NCBI GenBank assembly: GCA_030457765.1 | Contig: JAKDUK010000001.1 | Location: forward strand, 62,001-126,000 | Source of the DNA: Marinobacter sp. | GTDB taxonomy: Bacteria; Pseudomonadota; Gammaproteobacteria; Pseudomonadales; Oleiphilaceae | DNA length: 64,000 nt | Reading direction: 5' to 3' | Shown: one piece after another, positions 55,092 through 64,000 of the stretch | How the letters are laid out: every line of letters begins with the position of its first letter | How positions within the stretch are numbered: the first letter of the stretch is position 1 | Position numbers and translations under genes: made by a program | The notes under the pieces: generated by a model | The model's input: only the letters and a program-made list of their open reading frames with translations | What the model was told of the DNA's origin: nothing | Database searches by the model: none

Positions 55092-57122
55092 TCACACCTT
55101 AAAGGCTTCTACAAGCTTCTGCAGAGCACCGGTTAGGCCAGACATTTCTCGGGATGAAGCCAGTGTTTCTTCGGCGTTAGCCGCAGTCGATGTGCCAAGC
55201 TCACCAATGTGGGCAACGCTGGCATTCACATCTTTGGATACTGCAGACTGTTCTTCTGCTGCTTGAGCAATCTGGTGGCTCATATCCACGATTATCGAAA
55301 TACCGTTGGCAATCCGGCTCAATGCCTCCGTGACTTCTCCGGATTTTTGAACGGTTGCCTGGGTAACATCACGGCTATTTGTCATGGCTGATACAGCATC
55401 TTTCACACCGCTTTGGAGCCGTGAAATCATACCCTCAATTTCTTCAGTGGACTTATGGGTACGCTGGGATAAAGAGCGCACTTCATCAGCCACAACTGCA
55501 AAGCCACGCCCCTGTTCGCCTGCACGGGCGGCTTCAATGGCGGCATTCAGGGCCAGCAGGTTAGTTTGCTCAGCAATCGCTTTTATTTCCACCAGCACCT
55601 GGCTGATGTTATCACTGTCTTCGCTAACCCGGTTGATCACATCTACGGCACCGGAAATCTCGGTTGCCAGCCGGTTGATGGTTTCCACGGTATCTGCGAC
55701 CACGCCGCGGCCGGTTTCTGTGTCTTGTTCAGCCACCGTGGCGCTGTCCGCAACCCGGTGAGCACTTTCAGTGACTTCACTCACGGCTTCAACCATCTGA
55801 CCCATGGCTTCGTTAATCTGGCCGCTTTCTGCCATCTGGTGTTCCACCGCTTCGCTGTTGGCAGCAGCGGTTTCGTTCACCCGGGTGGCCTGCTGATCCA
55901 CCTCAGAGGTTGTCTGGCCAACAGAGCGTATGAGTTCGGCTATGCGATCTGTCATGTTGTTGAACTCGCTTGTTAGCTCTCCGAGCTCATCTCGGTTATC
56001 AAGTGAAATCCGGGTAGTCATGTCGCCAGCAGCCACTTTTCGCGCTGCCTCACTAAACCGGTTGATGGCCGTGCGCACAGACATGAAAAAGCCAATGTAG
56101 AGATACACAATAACCAACAAAACCACAATCAGCGCCACGACAATCAAACGGCGCTGGCTTACTTCCTGCGCCAGGTTGGCGTTCAGGTTCGTTTCTATCA
56201 CGTTAAATGCGGCCGCTTTCAGCTCACCATAATCCGCCAGCTCCGTGGCTATGCGTGAATCATACTCCTGCCAGGACATTTCCAGCCGCATGGGCGTAAT
56301 GATATTAATATCCATCAACTCACGCACATTTAACAGGCTCTCATCTACGCTCTGGAGTGCGTTGCCGGCATGCGATGCAAGTGTTGGTGAGGCGTCTGCA
56401 GCATGCGCAAGAGCCGGCGACAGTACCGAATCACGATTAGTCAGGCCGTCATAAATTTCGTTAAAAATATCACTAAGTGCATAACCAACCTGGCCATCCA
56501 CTAACGCATACAGGCCGTAAGAGTGTGCCTGCCCTATAACGCTGCGGGCTTCTGGCAGGGTTTCACGGATCAGCCCCAGAACGAGTTGATCCTCTCTTGA
56601 TGCGCCCTGACCCAGTCCGGACGTTTCAATAGTGGCGGGAAGAAGCGCCAACGCCTTCTGGGCAAATTGTTGGTAATACTTGAATTGAGGATCAAAATTA
56701 GTTTGGTAATTGTCGTCAGCTCGAAGGTTCTGCCAATCGGATTTCAGAGCTTCCACTTGCTCAGCCCAAGCACCAGAGGTATCAAATGAACGGGGTTCTG
56801 CCGTCAAACTCTTCAAAACCGAGCTAATCTGTTCTGCGGCCTTGTCTGAAACAGCCATAATCGCATCTTCATTTTTGGCCACGGCCGGCGCGCGGTAATC
56901 GCGATAATCAAAAGATGCATCAACCAGACGGTCAATCTGGCGCAGTTGTTCCAGGCCTTCCACACCTGCTGTCATGGTCTCAACCGAGCGGTTAAGCTCG
57001 GTCATCACCAGCCAGGACAACCCACCAATCGGTATGAGGAACAGGATGCTGATCAGGCTGAATTTATACAGCATAGGCAGCCGGTTCATCAGTGCTACTG
57101 CGGGATTAATGAGTTGTTTCAC
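55092..57122 (-). CDS. Methyl-accepting chemotaxis protein
   Basis: A 676-residue chemoreceptor. Transmembrane segment 1 lies at about 21-43. A long periplasmic helical sensor of about 290 residues follows, then transmembrane segment 2 ([20 protein letters not shown]), HAMP, and the signalling domain with [20 protein letters not shown]. The sensor differs from that of the other receptor in the window and I cannot assign a ligand class. It ends in EAFKV with no pentapeptide tether of the NWETF type. Confidence 0.9.
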   Translation of the reverse strand: MKQLINPAVALMNRLPMLYKFSLISILFLIPIGGLSWLVMTELNRSVETMTAGVEGLEQLRQIDRLVDASFDYRDYRAPAVAKNEDAIMAVSDKAAEQISSVLKSLTAEPRSFDTSGAWAEQVEALKSDWQNLRADDNYQTNFDPQFKYYQQFAQKALALLPATIETSGLGQGASREDQLVLGLIRETLPEARSVIGQAHSYGLYALVDGQVGYALSDIFNEIYDGLTNRDSVLSPALAHAADASPTLASHAGNALQSVDESLLNVRELMDINIITPMRLEMSWQEYDSRIATELADYGELKAAAFNVIETNLNANLAQEVSQRRLIVVALIVVLLVIVYLYIGFFMSVRTAINRFSEAARKVAAGDMTTRISLDNRDELGELTSEFNNMTDRIAELIRSVGQTTSEVDQQATRVNETAAANSEAVEHQMAESGQINEAMGQMVEAVSEVTESAHRVADSATVAEQDTETGRGVVADTVETINRLATEISGAVDVINRVSEDSDNISQVLVEIKAIAEQTNLLALNAAIEAARAGEQGRGFAVVADEVRSLSQRTHKSTEEIEGMISRLQSGVKDAVSAMTNSRDVTQATVQKSGEVTEALSRIANGISIIVDMSHQIAQAAEEQSAVSKDVNASVAHIGELGTSTAANAEETLASSREMSGLTGALQKLVEAFKV

Positions 57123-57221
57123 ATTGGCCCTCTCTTTGAAACCAAAGAACTGAATTGGTGTTCTCTTTTTGTTATCGCCCGAACATTCAAAAACTTGAAC
57201 ACTATTTTATTATCTGGCCCC

Positions 57222-58109
57222 TCACACAACGCCCGCAATAACCAGCAATGCCAACAAACAGATCCACACCAACATGCTTCGGTTTAGCAAATCTCTTACC
57301 GCGCTCAGACTGCGCCCGCCAAAACTGGCCCATTCATCCGGGTGAACTCGGGAAAACCGGGCGGGATCAAGCGCATACCCGGTTAACGCCCCGTTAGCAG
57401 AAATCATGAGTACTTCTGGCGTTTTTTTCGTTAGGCCAGTCATCGCGGTTTTGGCTTCTCCCAGCCACCCAGACAAGTCACCCGCAACCCCGAAGGTTAC
57501 TGAAAGCAGCCTTACCGGTATCCAGTTAATCCACTCACAAACCCTGAGATACTTTGGTCTTGCCGCTGCCTGGGGCCACTGCTCTGCCAGGGCCACAAGC
57601 CCGCGCGCAAGTATTGCCAGGCCGATACCACCCACCACGTACCAGAATGCAATTAGGAAAAAGCGCTGAAACACCGCCAGCATCAAGGCTTGAGACAAGG
57701 AAATATGCATGGCTTCCGGCGATGCAGCTGCGCCCCGTTCACTGGCCGGGAGGCGCTGTTGTATATGATGCCAAGCCGCCTGCATATCGCCTTTTTGCCA
57801 AGCTTCGGCGTAAGGCTCAAGGGACTGTCGCCACCCAGGCGTACCCATCACGAACACAAGCAGCAGTATCTCCAACGGATAAGCCGCAATCCGCCAACCA
57901 TAAAAGGCCATTACATACACACACAGGGCCGCCAGCAGCGCCGGTACTGCCACCAGAACCAAACCATTCACAACGCCTGATTCATGGCCGGCTTTTACAA
58001 CGCTGCCTTGGTGAAACAAGCGTCGCCAAAGCTCATCGCCCGAAACTGCGTTCAGGCTATCAAGTCGCCGCCTCACGACATAGGCAATAAGAAAGACCAC
58101 CAAAATCAT
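57222..58109 (-). CDS. ampE: AmpE-like inner-membrane protein
   Basis: A 295-residue membrane protein of the AmpE/CobD-like family, with four or five transmembrane helices (LVAVPALLAALCVYVMAF, FFLIAFWYVVGGIGLAILA, and a C-terminal WICLLALLVIAGVV). AmpE acts with AmpD in sensing muropeptides linked to beta-lactamase induction, though its mechanism is not settled. Its ATG directly follows the ampD stop (TGAATG), so the two are translationally coupled. Confidence 0.85.
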   Translation of the reverse strand: MILVVFLIAYVVRRRLDSLNAVSGDELWRRLFHQGSVVKAGHESGVVNGLVLVAVPALLAALCVYVMAFYGWRIAAYPLEILLLVFVMGTPGWRQSLEPYAEAWQKGDMQAAWHHIQQRLPASERGAAASPEAMHISLSQALMLAVFQRFFLIAFWYVVGGIGLAILARGLVALAEQWPQAAARPKYLRVCEWINWIPVRLLSVTFGVAGDLSGWLGEAKTAMTGLTKKTPEVLMISANGALTGYALDPARFSRVHPDEWASFGGRSLSAVRDLLNRSMLVWICLLALLVIAGVV

Positions 58110-58760
58110 TCACTCAGCTCCTTTGCGAGGCCGTTCGGCACTGTGATTGCCAGGCTGAGCCTCCTGCAGCGATGCCCTGAAACCAGGCCAGTCAAATGCA
58201 GGCCCGGGATCGGTTTTGCGCCCGGGTGCGATATCACAGTGGCCGGTCATTCGCTCGCTGGTTACAGCTGGCCACGCTGAACGAATCACCGTGGTCAGTT
58301 CTGCTAAAGAGCGATATTGCTCTGGTGTGTAAGGAATATCATCCGCGCCCTCTAGCTCAATCCCGATGGAGAAGTCATTGCATTCATCAACGCCCTGAAA
58401 GCTCGAGCGCCCGGCATGCCAGGCCCGCTCAAGCAGGCTAACGAATTGCACAACAGAACCATTTCGGCGAATCAAGGCATGGGCCGAAACGCGCATATCG
58501 GCAATGGTTGAAAAATACGGATGCTCTGAAGGGTTTAGGTCGTTCGTGAAAAACTGCTCAATATAGGGCCCACCAAACTGACCGGGGGGCAGGCTGATGC
58601 TGTGCACCACCAAAAGATTGATGGTCGAACCTTCGGGTCTGGGCCCATAATTAGGTGACGGGCACCAGCGAGCAGCTAAAAGACGCCCCGTTTCGCGGAG
58701 TGCTTTTATGTTCTCGCCATGAACGGTTGCACTAGAGTGATCGGAAGCTGAATGGGGCAA
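58110..58760 (-). CDS. ampD: AmpD, 1,6-anhydro-N-acetylmuramyl-L-alanine amidase
   Basis: A 216-residue cytoplasmic zinc amidase that recycles cell-wall muropeptides and thereby lowers AmpR activation. The zinc ligands are in INLLVVHSIS and GHCDIAPGRKTDPG, and NDFSIGIELEG carries the catalytic glutamate. The N-terminal 25 residues are variable, so the true start could be later. It lies between the DUF1631 gene and ampE on the same strand. Confidence 0.93.
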   Translation of the reverse strand: MPHSASDHSSATVHGENIKALRETGRLLAARWCPSPNYGPRPEGSTINLLVVHSISLPPGQFGGPYIEQFFTNDLNPSEHPYFSTIADMRVSAHALIRRNGSVVQFVSLLERAWHAGRSSFQGVDECNDFSIGIELEGADDIPYTPEQYRSLAELTTVIRSAWPAVTSERMTGHCDIAPGRKTDPGPAFDWPGFRASLQEAQPGNHSAERPRKGAE

Positions 58761-58832
58761 GATGAATCCATAATTATCAGAGCATTACATTGTGTCCTGA
58801 TTGAATCACAAAGTGAGGCCTGTTACCAAGGA

Positions 58833-61145
58833 TCAATCCTTGCGGCTACTGCGAAGATTATCAATGATGGACTCCAAAGCTCTGTCAAAAATAAGCCCAT
58901 CATCAAGCATACTGATAGCACCACTTGCCATTGTGGCCGCCAGTTCTTGCCGGCGATATTCAGCGACCTTCGCACCGCTGCGGTTAACGAAAATGTACTT
59001 ACCCGTAGCCCTGATAAACGCAGCCAGCTTGCAACGCACTTTGGTCCCGTCACGGGTAAGCTCAATCCAGCCACCAACGCGAAGGCTGTCGGCTTGATCC
59101 AGCCATTGCTGGTCAATCTCCTCTACGCTGTCCGTTGATGGCGCCTCATCCTGCTCTGATATCACAGGCGGCACAATCTCAGTTTCGCGCGAGTCAACCA
59201 CGTTCGTTTCTGATTCAGCAGCAACCGGCTCGTCAACCTCCGGTTCAGCCCGAGCTTCGGTTACAGAGCTCTGCTCAAATGCTAAAGGCGCAGGCTGGGC
59301 TGGCGCAGTGGCCAGACGCTGAAACACGTCTACGTGCGCCAGTTCCAAATCACGCACGGCCGTATCTGTGGCAAACGGATCCCAGGATATTTCCTGAAGT
59401 GCACGACGAAAATCATCAACAATAGACGGGATCGCACGCAGCAGCTCGCTTCGTGTGGTGTCTTCAACCGGCTGTGGATCCACGCTCCAAACAATATGCT
59501 CTGTCAATTCACTCGCATCTGCCCAGCGCTCGCCATCTTCACCTTCTCGCAACAACACCCACTGTAAATACTTTGTCCAGGCTTCGTTGAGCATGCCGAA
59601 TACAGGCTTTGGAACATCGCGCTCAACGGTAGAATTTTTAACCAGGGACTCTGCAACCTGGCTCGCCCTTTCTTGGCGTGCCCTACCTTCTTCGGCGTCC
59701 CGAAGGCGCTGCTCCACCAGCTCCCCACGGCGACGATCCAGATCGGTAAAGTGGCAATAATCTTTCAAGAGTTCATCGAAAAGTGACACATCATCGGTAA
59801 ACTCACTCAACACCCGGTCCACAACCGATTCAATTTTCTCGCGCAGAGGGTCACGTTGGCCAGGACGTTTCTCACTCCAGCCAATAGCAGAAAGAGCCAG
59901 TTCGTTCAACAACTTACGAACGGGGTGACCGCCGCGATTAAAAAAGGTTTTGTCGCTCAGAGCAACTTTTAATACAGGTATTTGCAGGCGTCCAATGAGG
60001 GCTTTCATTACCGGGTGCAACTGGCGATCTTCCAGAATGAAATCAAACAACATAGACACCAAGTTGATAACATCGCTGTCTACCTGACCAATATTGGCCT
60101 TCTGACCATTAGCAGCCTGAAGCACAGACTGAAGTTGCTGATCGAGAGAGGCTAATTCGCCAGCCTCCCCCTGTACAGAAGAAGCCTGCGCCTCACCAAG
60201 ACGGGCCATCAACCGGTCAGTATCAAGGTAAACCTCTCCGGTATTGGCCATCCCGGTTACCCCATAAGAATTACCTTTTTGGTGCAGAAGCGCGCTCAAC
60301 TCGGAAAACGTCGCATAGGAGACCCCACCTTGATTCTGATCACTACCAATGTTCTGTTCATTATGTGGCTCGCTTGTACCCTCAGCAGCTCCTTGCCCCA
60401 TAGAACTAGGCGGAACAGGCGCAGAAGTGGCAGACTTAATGCCGGGAGCGCGGGGTTGTGGCCGCTTAACGTCTGGCAAAATACCTTCAGCAATGAGCGT
60501 ACGATTGGCGTCCTGGTAAAAATCACCAAGGGTATTGGCCAGCAGGCGGTCGAACAGCTTCAGAACAACCAGCTTTGCACGAATATCAATATCCAGTTCG
60601 GCACAGGCCTCAGCTACGCCGCCGCAGATCACTTCTGGGCTGAGGGGCATTTGGCTGTCCGTTAACTCAACGCCGGGAACCAAATGGTTCACCCGCATAG
60701 ACAAAAGCTGGATTGGATTTTTGTGGCTGTTATGCAGTTTGTTGATTAAGTTATCAACAGCAACTTGCTGCTCCAAATCTGAATGCTCTACCAGGCTGAG
60801 GGAATCTTGATCCACTTCATCCAGCGTACCGCTGGTATGTCTGGGCCGGAACTTTCCAATATCGTTAAATGCCTGACTAACGTACTGCAGCACTGAAACA
60901 GCCATGGTTTTGCGCCGCAGCCGCAACTCACGCATGGCGTCAAAATACACAGTCTGGTCTTTGTTCGAGCCGGCACGGTCAGCCAGTTCAAACAAGGCAT
61001 CGTCAGCACGCTCGAAAAAACGACCCAGAACGCCCTTCAGGTTTTGGCCTGAGGTATCACGCAGGCGAACAAGGGCCGGCGGCAGATCAAACCGAGAAAA
61101 CGGCTTCTGTCCGGAAAAACTGACAACCTTGTTATCCTGCTTCAT
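58833..61145 (-). CDS. DUF1631 family protein
   Basis: A 770-residue, largely helical protein of the DUF1631 family, found in Marinobacter, Pseudomonas and relatives. The N-terminal region has KTMAVSVLQYVSQAFNDIGKF, the middle contains long charged helices, and the C-terminal 110 residues include a PilZ-like small beta domain (LRVGGWIELTRDGTKVRCKL, YIFVNRSGAKVAEYRRQELA). A PilZ-like end would allow nucleotide or protein contact, but the canonical c-di-GMP RxxxR and DxSxxG pair is not obvious. Function is unknown. Upstream of ampD, 72 bases away. Confidence 0.82.
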   Translation of the reverse strand: MKQDNKVVSFSGQKPFSRFDLPPALVRLRDTSGQNLKGVLGRFFERADDALFELADRAGSNKDQTVYFDAMRELRLRRKTMAVSVLQYVSQAFNDIGKFRPRHTSGTLDEVDQDSLSLVEHSDLEQQVAVDNLINKLHNSHKNPIQLLSMRVNHLVPGVELTDSQMPLSPEVICGGVAEACAELDIDIRAKLVVLKLFDRLLANTLGDFYQDANRTLIAEGILPDVKRPQPRAPGIKSATSAPVPPSSMGQGAAEGTSEPHNEQNIGSDQNQGGVSYATFSELSALLHQKGNSYGVTGMANTGEVYLDTDRLMARLGEAQASSVQGEAGELASLDQQLQSVLQAANGQKANIGQVDSDVINLVSMLFDFILEDRQLHPVMKALIGRLQIPVLKVALSDKTFFNRGGHPVRKLLNELALSAIGWSEKRPGQRDPLREKIESVVDRVLSEFTDDVSLFDELLKDYCHFTDLDRRRGELVEQRLRDAEEGRARQERASQVAESLVKNSTVERDVPKPVFGMLNEAWTKYLQWVLLREGEDGERWADASELTEHIVWSVDPQPVEDTTRSELLRAIPSIVDDFRRALQEISWDPFATDTAVRDLELAHVDVFQRLATAPAQPAPLAFEQSSVTEARAEPEVDEPVAAESETNVVDSRETEIVPPVISEQDEAPSTDSVEEIDQQWLDQADSLRVGGWIELTRDGTKVRCKLAAFIRATGKYIFVNRSGAKVAEYRRQELAATMASGAISMLDDGLIFDRALESIIDNLRSSRKD

Positions 61146-61210
61146 TCATTCACTCCCGACCAGATAGTGTGCGCATGGCCATAGATTTAAAACTACTCTG
61201 ATTACACATC

Positions 61211-61293
61211 ATACGAGTTGCTTGCGTCACCTTGTGTCAGAATTTGTCACCTTTTGTGTAGACCGGACTCGTATCACAATTTTCACACAATTT
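61211..61293. promoter_or_regulatory. Repeat cluster in the DUF1631/nadC divergent promoter
   Basis: Three kinds of symmetry sit in 83 bases: an inverted pair ATACGAGT (61211) and ACTCGTAT (61267); two near-copies of GTCACCTT-TGTGT (61226 and 61246, 20 bases apart); and two copies of CACAATTT (61275 and 61286, 11 bases apart). The spacings are close to one and two DNA turns, as expected for cooperative protein binding. No known operator matches with confidence. Confidence 0.45.
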
Positions 61294-61371
61294 GGCGAAA
61301 GCGCTAACGAGCTATAGAATCATGCCCCCGGAATACACCAGAACCCTTTGGCCCCAGACACAAGCGGATGT

Positions 61372-62217
61372 ATGACCATGAATTTTACTGAACGCCTACG
61401 CCAGTCAAGAATTGAAACAGTCGCTCTGAGCCTGCGCGAAGATATTGGTGACGGCGACATAACGGCGCGGCTTATCCCGGCCCAAAGGCAAGCCGCAGGG
61501 CATGTTATTACGCGGGAACAGGCTACTATCGCCGGGCGCGAGTGGGTGAACGAAGTGTTTCGCCAAGTGGATGATTCTGTGTCACTGGAGTGGCTGGTTC
61601 AGGATGGTGAATCCGTATCCCCCGAACAGGTTTTGTTTCGCATGAAAGGAACCGCCAGAAGCCTGCTGACCGCTGAACGCTCTGCTCTAAACTGGCTGCA
61701 AACCCTTTCTGCAGTTGCGACAAACTGCGCCGGCTACGCAGCGCGGGTCGCTCATACCAACGTACGCCTGCTCGATACCCGCAAAACCCTGCCCGGACTG
61801 CGGCTCGCTCAAAAATACGCGGTTACCTGTGGCGGTTGCGATAATCACAGAACCGGCCTGTGGGATGCCTTCCTTATCAAGGAAAACCATATTTCAGCTT
61901 GCGGGTCTATTGCTAACGCGATCAATGAAGCACACCGGATTGCACCGGGTAAGCCGGTAGAAGTAGAAACAGAAAGCCTGGCGGAGTTGGAACAGGCCCT
62001 TAGCGCGGGCGCTGATATCATTATGCTTGATGAATTTTCTATGGATGATCTGCATGCTGCAGTCGCCATGAACAAAGGGCGAGCAAAACTAGAAGCATCG
62101 GGGGGCATCAACACACACACGCTGGTTCCTATCGCAGAAACCGGCGTCGACTATATTTCCATTGGCGCCCTGACCAAAGACGTCAAGGCGGTAGACCTGT
62201 CTATGCGCCTGGACTGA
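61372..62217 (+). CDS. nadC: Nicotinate-nucleotide pyrophosphorylase (quinolinate PRTase)
   Basis: A 281-residue enzyme that makes nicotinate mononucleotide from quinolinate and PRPP in NAD synthesis. [34 protein letters not shown] and [20 protein letters not shown] are diagnostic, with the substrate-binding arginines and lysines present. The start is one of two ATGs (61372 or 61378); neither has a strong ribosome site. Monocistronic and divergent from the DUF1631 gene. Confidence 0.93.
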   Translation: MTMNFTERLRQSRIETVALSLREDIGDGDITARLIPAQRQAAGHVITREQATIAGREWVNEVFRQVDDSVSLEWLVQDGESVSPEQVLFRMKGTARSLLTAERSALNWLQTLSAVATNCAGYAARVAHTNVRLLDTRKTLPGLRLAQKYAVTCGGCDNHRTGLWDAFLIKENHISACGSIANAINEAHRIAPGKPVEVETESLAELEQALSAGADIIMLDEFSMDDLHAAVAMNKGRAKLEASGGINTHTLVPIAETGVDYISIGALTKDVKAVDLSMRLD

Positions 62218-62237
62218 CCCGGGCCAATAAGTGCAAC

Positions 62238-62573
62238 TCAGCTGCCTGACAGCAGCTGATCTACAGCCTCAAGCTCTGCAATCAACTGCTGCCCCGATTC
62301 GGGGCGGCCGCGAAAGTACTCTTCAGCCATGGGGGCAATCCCCGAACCTACGGGTAAAGCATGTTCATGTTCGATGATCTGCTTCATACGCTCTATAAAG
62401 ACAAACTGCAGCCATTGGGGAAAGCTCATCGTGTCCACGCAAAACGGCTCGGTGCTTTGAAACGCGGTTTCGTGGGGCCGTTCACTCTCCCAAATTTCGA
62501 GGCGACGCATTTCCCTCTCAATACTCAAAAGAGCATCTGCAGCCTGCACTACAACCTTATAAGAATCTGTCAT
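62238..62573 (-). CDS. yqcC: YqcC family protein (DUF446)
   Basis: A 111-residue small protein with DTMSFPQWLQFVFIERMKQI, the DUF446 hallmark, and a charged N-terminal helix (LLSIEREMRRLEIWESERP). In E. coli it lies beside truC; no such gene is here. Function is not established. The last codons form an 8-base inverted repeat (TCAGCTGC and GCAGCTGA at 62238-62259) that may serve as the 3' hairpin. It follows the ParA-like gene by 12 bases. Confidence 0.85.
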   Translation of the reverse strand: MTDSYKVVVQAADALLSIEREMRRLEIWESERPHETAFQSTEPFCVDTMSFPQWLQFVFIERMKQIIEHEHALPVGSGIAPMAEEYFRGRPESGQQLIAELEAVDQLLSGS

Positions 62574-62585
62574 AAAAACCTGACC

Positions 62586-63383
62586 TCAATCTGCCAATGG
62601 CTCCAGTTCTACCGATTCCCCATGCAACACACTGAACAGATCTTCAAACTGCCGCGTAAGGGCGTGTTTCGGCGCCATGTGAATAAGTGGCTGCCGGTAT
62701 TGGTGGGACTCTTTCATCTTTACAGAACTGGACAACCGCACCGGCAACACCGGCAAGCCTTCAGCGATTAGCTCTTTTACCAATTTTTTGGGCAAGCTGG
62801 CACGGGGTTGAAACTGGTTGGCAACAATGCCTTCCACCACCAGGTTCTCATTATGATCTTCCTGCAAATCCCGAATCTCATTGAGAATGTTATAAAGCGC
62901 CTGGCGAGAAAAATCATCACAATCAAACGGGATCAGGCAGCGCTGAGCGGCAATAAGTGCCGAGCGAGTATAAAAGTTTAGCGCCGGAGCCGTATCAATG
63001 TAGATTTCATCAAAAGATTCGCCCAATTTTTTAAGCGCCTCACGCAATTTATACATCTTGTGCTTAGCCTCCAGTTTGCGCTCAAGAAAATCCAGCTCAG
63101 GGCTGGACGGCAACACAAAAAGATTTGTGAACGGTGAGGCGTGAACAAACTCCTCGGGACGACGATTGAATACTTTGAACGCTACGGTTTGTTCCAGCAT
63201 ATCCGCAACTGTGTCTTCCAGTTCGCCGGCGGGTTTGCCCAAAAGATAGTGAGTTGAGTTTCCCTGGGGGTCCAGATCTACCACCAGTGTTCGCTTGCCC
63301 CGGGCGGCGCTGATCGCGGCTAGATTGCAGGTAATACTGGACTTCCCTACTCCACCTTTCTGGTTAAATACTACCCGTCTCAT
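62586..63383 (-). CDS. ParA/MinD-type ATPase
   Basis: A 265-residue P-loop ATPase with a deviant Walker A (NQKGGVGKSSITCNLA, 7-22), Walker A' (DLDPQGNSTHYLL) and Walker B (IYIDTAPALNFYT). It has no neighbouring ParB, so it is an orphan, probably for positioning of a cellular structure rather than plasmid partition. It reads in the order hda, parA-like, yqcC on the same strand. Confidence 0.88.
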   Translation of the reverse strand: MRRVVFNQKGGVGKSSITCNLAAISAARGKRTLVVDLDPQGNSTHYLLGKPAGELEDTVADMLEQTVAFKVFNRRPEEFVHASPFTNLFVLPSSPELDFLERKLEAKHKMYKLREALKKLGESFDEIYIDTAPALNFYTRSALIAAQRCLIPFDCDDFSRQALYNILNEIRDLQEDHNENLVVEGIVANQFQPRASLPKKLVKELIAEGLPVLPVRLSSSVKMKESHQYRQPLIHMAPKHALTRQFEDLFSVLHGESVELEPLAD

Positions 63384-63462
63384 GTCATGTCTCCATCTGG
63401 CACTTTATTCAGTGCCTTATCGTTTGAATTCTGTGCTTGTGTTTCATTGCGCCAGTGTTTTG

Positions 63463-64000
63463 CTACCACTGCATCACTGTTTTCACAAACGGGATGGTCA
63501 GGCGTCGCTGAGCCCGCAACGAATTTTCATCAAGAGTATCGAGAATACTCAACAGGTCTCCAAGACGCCTCGGCGCCCGGCGCATAATAAAGCCAGCTAC
63601 CTCGTCTGTCATGGTCAGACCCCGTTGTTCAGCGCGAGCCATAAGAATTTTCAACCTGTCATCGTCCCGGTAAATTCCTAGCTGAACCGTAAACCCGTGA
63701 TGTAGTCTCGAAACCAGATCTGGCAATACAAAAGGCAGGGAGCCAGCCACCTCTGACAGACTGACGACCAGCATGTGTCCACCATCATTCAGCCGGTTGT
63801 ATAAATGAAAAACGGCTTCTTCCCAATCCTCTTTTCCGGCCACTCTGTCTAAATCATCCAGTGCGACAATGTCCATGGCATCCAGGCCTGCCAGCGCGTC
63901 CGGCCCAAAGGGCTCGAGCTCAGCAATACTGATACACACCGCGGTTTTTCCTTGCGCCTCCGCATGATGGCAGGCAGCTTGAAGCAGATGGCTTTTGCCG
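63463..64000 (-). CDS. hda: DnaA regulatory inactivator Hda (5' end beyond the window)
   Basis: The reading frame is open to the end of the window, giving 179 residues. They start at the Walker A end (GKSHLLQAACHHAEA) and pass the Walker B region MDIVALDDLDRVAGKEDWEE, sensor 1 and the DnaA-like lid (DLVSRLHHGFTVQLGIYRDD). Hda with DNA-bound clamp stimulates ATP hydrolysis by DnaA and prevents over-initiation. The N-terminal part, with the clamp-binding motif, lies outside the window. Confidence 0.9.
   Translation of the reverse strand, partial: GKSHLLQAACHHAEAQGKTAVCISIAELEPFGPDALAGLDAMDIVALDDLDRVAGKEDWEEAVFHLYNRLNDGGHMLVVSLSEVAGSLPFVLPDLVSRLHHGFTVQLGIYRDDDRLKILMARAEQRGLTMTDEVAGFIMRRAPRRLGDLLSILDTLDENSLRAQRRLTIPFVKTVMQW

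Overview
The window reads as chromosome of a marine gammaproteobacterium, most likely Marinobacter or a close relative. The reasons are the gene order alaS-lysC-csrA-tRNA-Ser-tRNA-Arg, a sodium-pumping oxaloacetate decarboxylase, TRAP transport, a tetrathionate-reductase-type operon, imuA-imuB-dnaE2 and lptFG/pepA/holC/valS. The genus is inference from gene content; no marker gene was compared. Coding density is high, and almost all proteins belong to well-known families.

Layout. 1-4.3 kb: end of a gamma-glutamyltransferase, a YkoF-like protein, a PEP-CTERM surface protein behind a sigma-54-like promoter, a ZIP-type transporter, a YghU-type GST, a DUF2897 protein and phhB. 4.3-9.7 kb: the SOS mutasome imuA-imuB-dnaE2 behind a perfect LexA box. 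9.6-14 kb: siderophore uptake (esterase, TonB receptor, divergent AraC regulator). 14-17.5 kb: oadGAB. 17.7-23.6 kb: dbpA, a DUF2058 gene, a chemoreceptor, a membrane-anchored TlpA-type thioredoxin and dsbG. 23.6-32.4 kb: a TRAP transporter, a MarR-type regulator and the ttrBCA operon with an FNR-type palindrome. 32.5-37.6 kb: two identical tRNA-Arg genes, tRNA-Ser, csrA, lysC and alaS. 37.7-42.6 kb: an RDD protein, lptF/lptG, pepA and holC. 42.7-50.3 kb: a type I restriction-modification locus inserted between holC and valS. 50.5-55 kb: valS, a panE-like gene carrying an in-frame palindromic repeat, and a cobalamin adenosyltransferase. 55-64 kb: a second chemoreceptor, ampE, ampD, a DUF1631 gene, nadC, yqcC, a ParA-like ATPase and the 3' part of hda.

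The most informative accessory region is the restriction-modification locus. Besides hsdM, hsdS, an AlbA_2/ATPase-like gene and hsdR, it holds several broken pieces. These are a rhuM-like gene cut to 39 codons, the first 23 codons of a second and different hsdR fused to the last 45 codons of a higB toxin, an intact higA, a short antitoxin-like ORF and a 23-bp direct repeat. Together they look like a record of repeated gene exchange at one chromosomal site. I found no CRISPR array, prophage, transposase or complete insertion sequence, and no system I can call wholly new. The less explained signals are the in-frame repeat in panE, the hairpin series between the tRNA-Arg genes and several large palindromes upstream of transport and redox genes.
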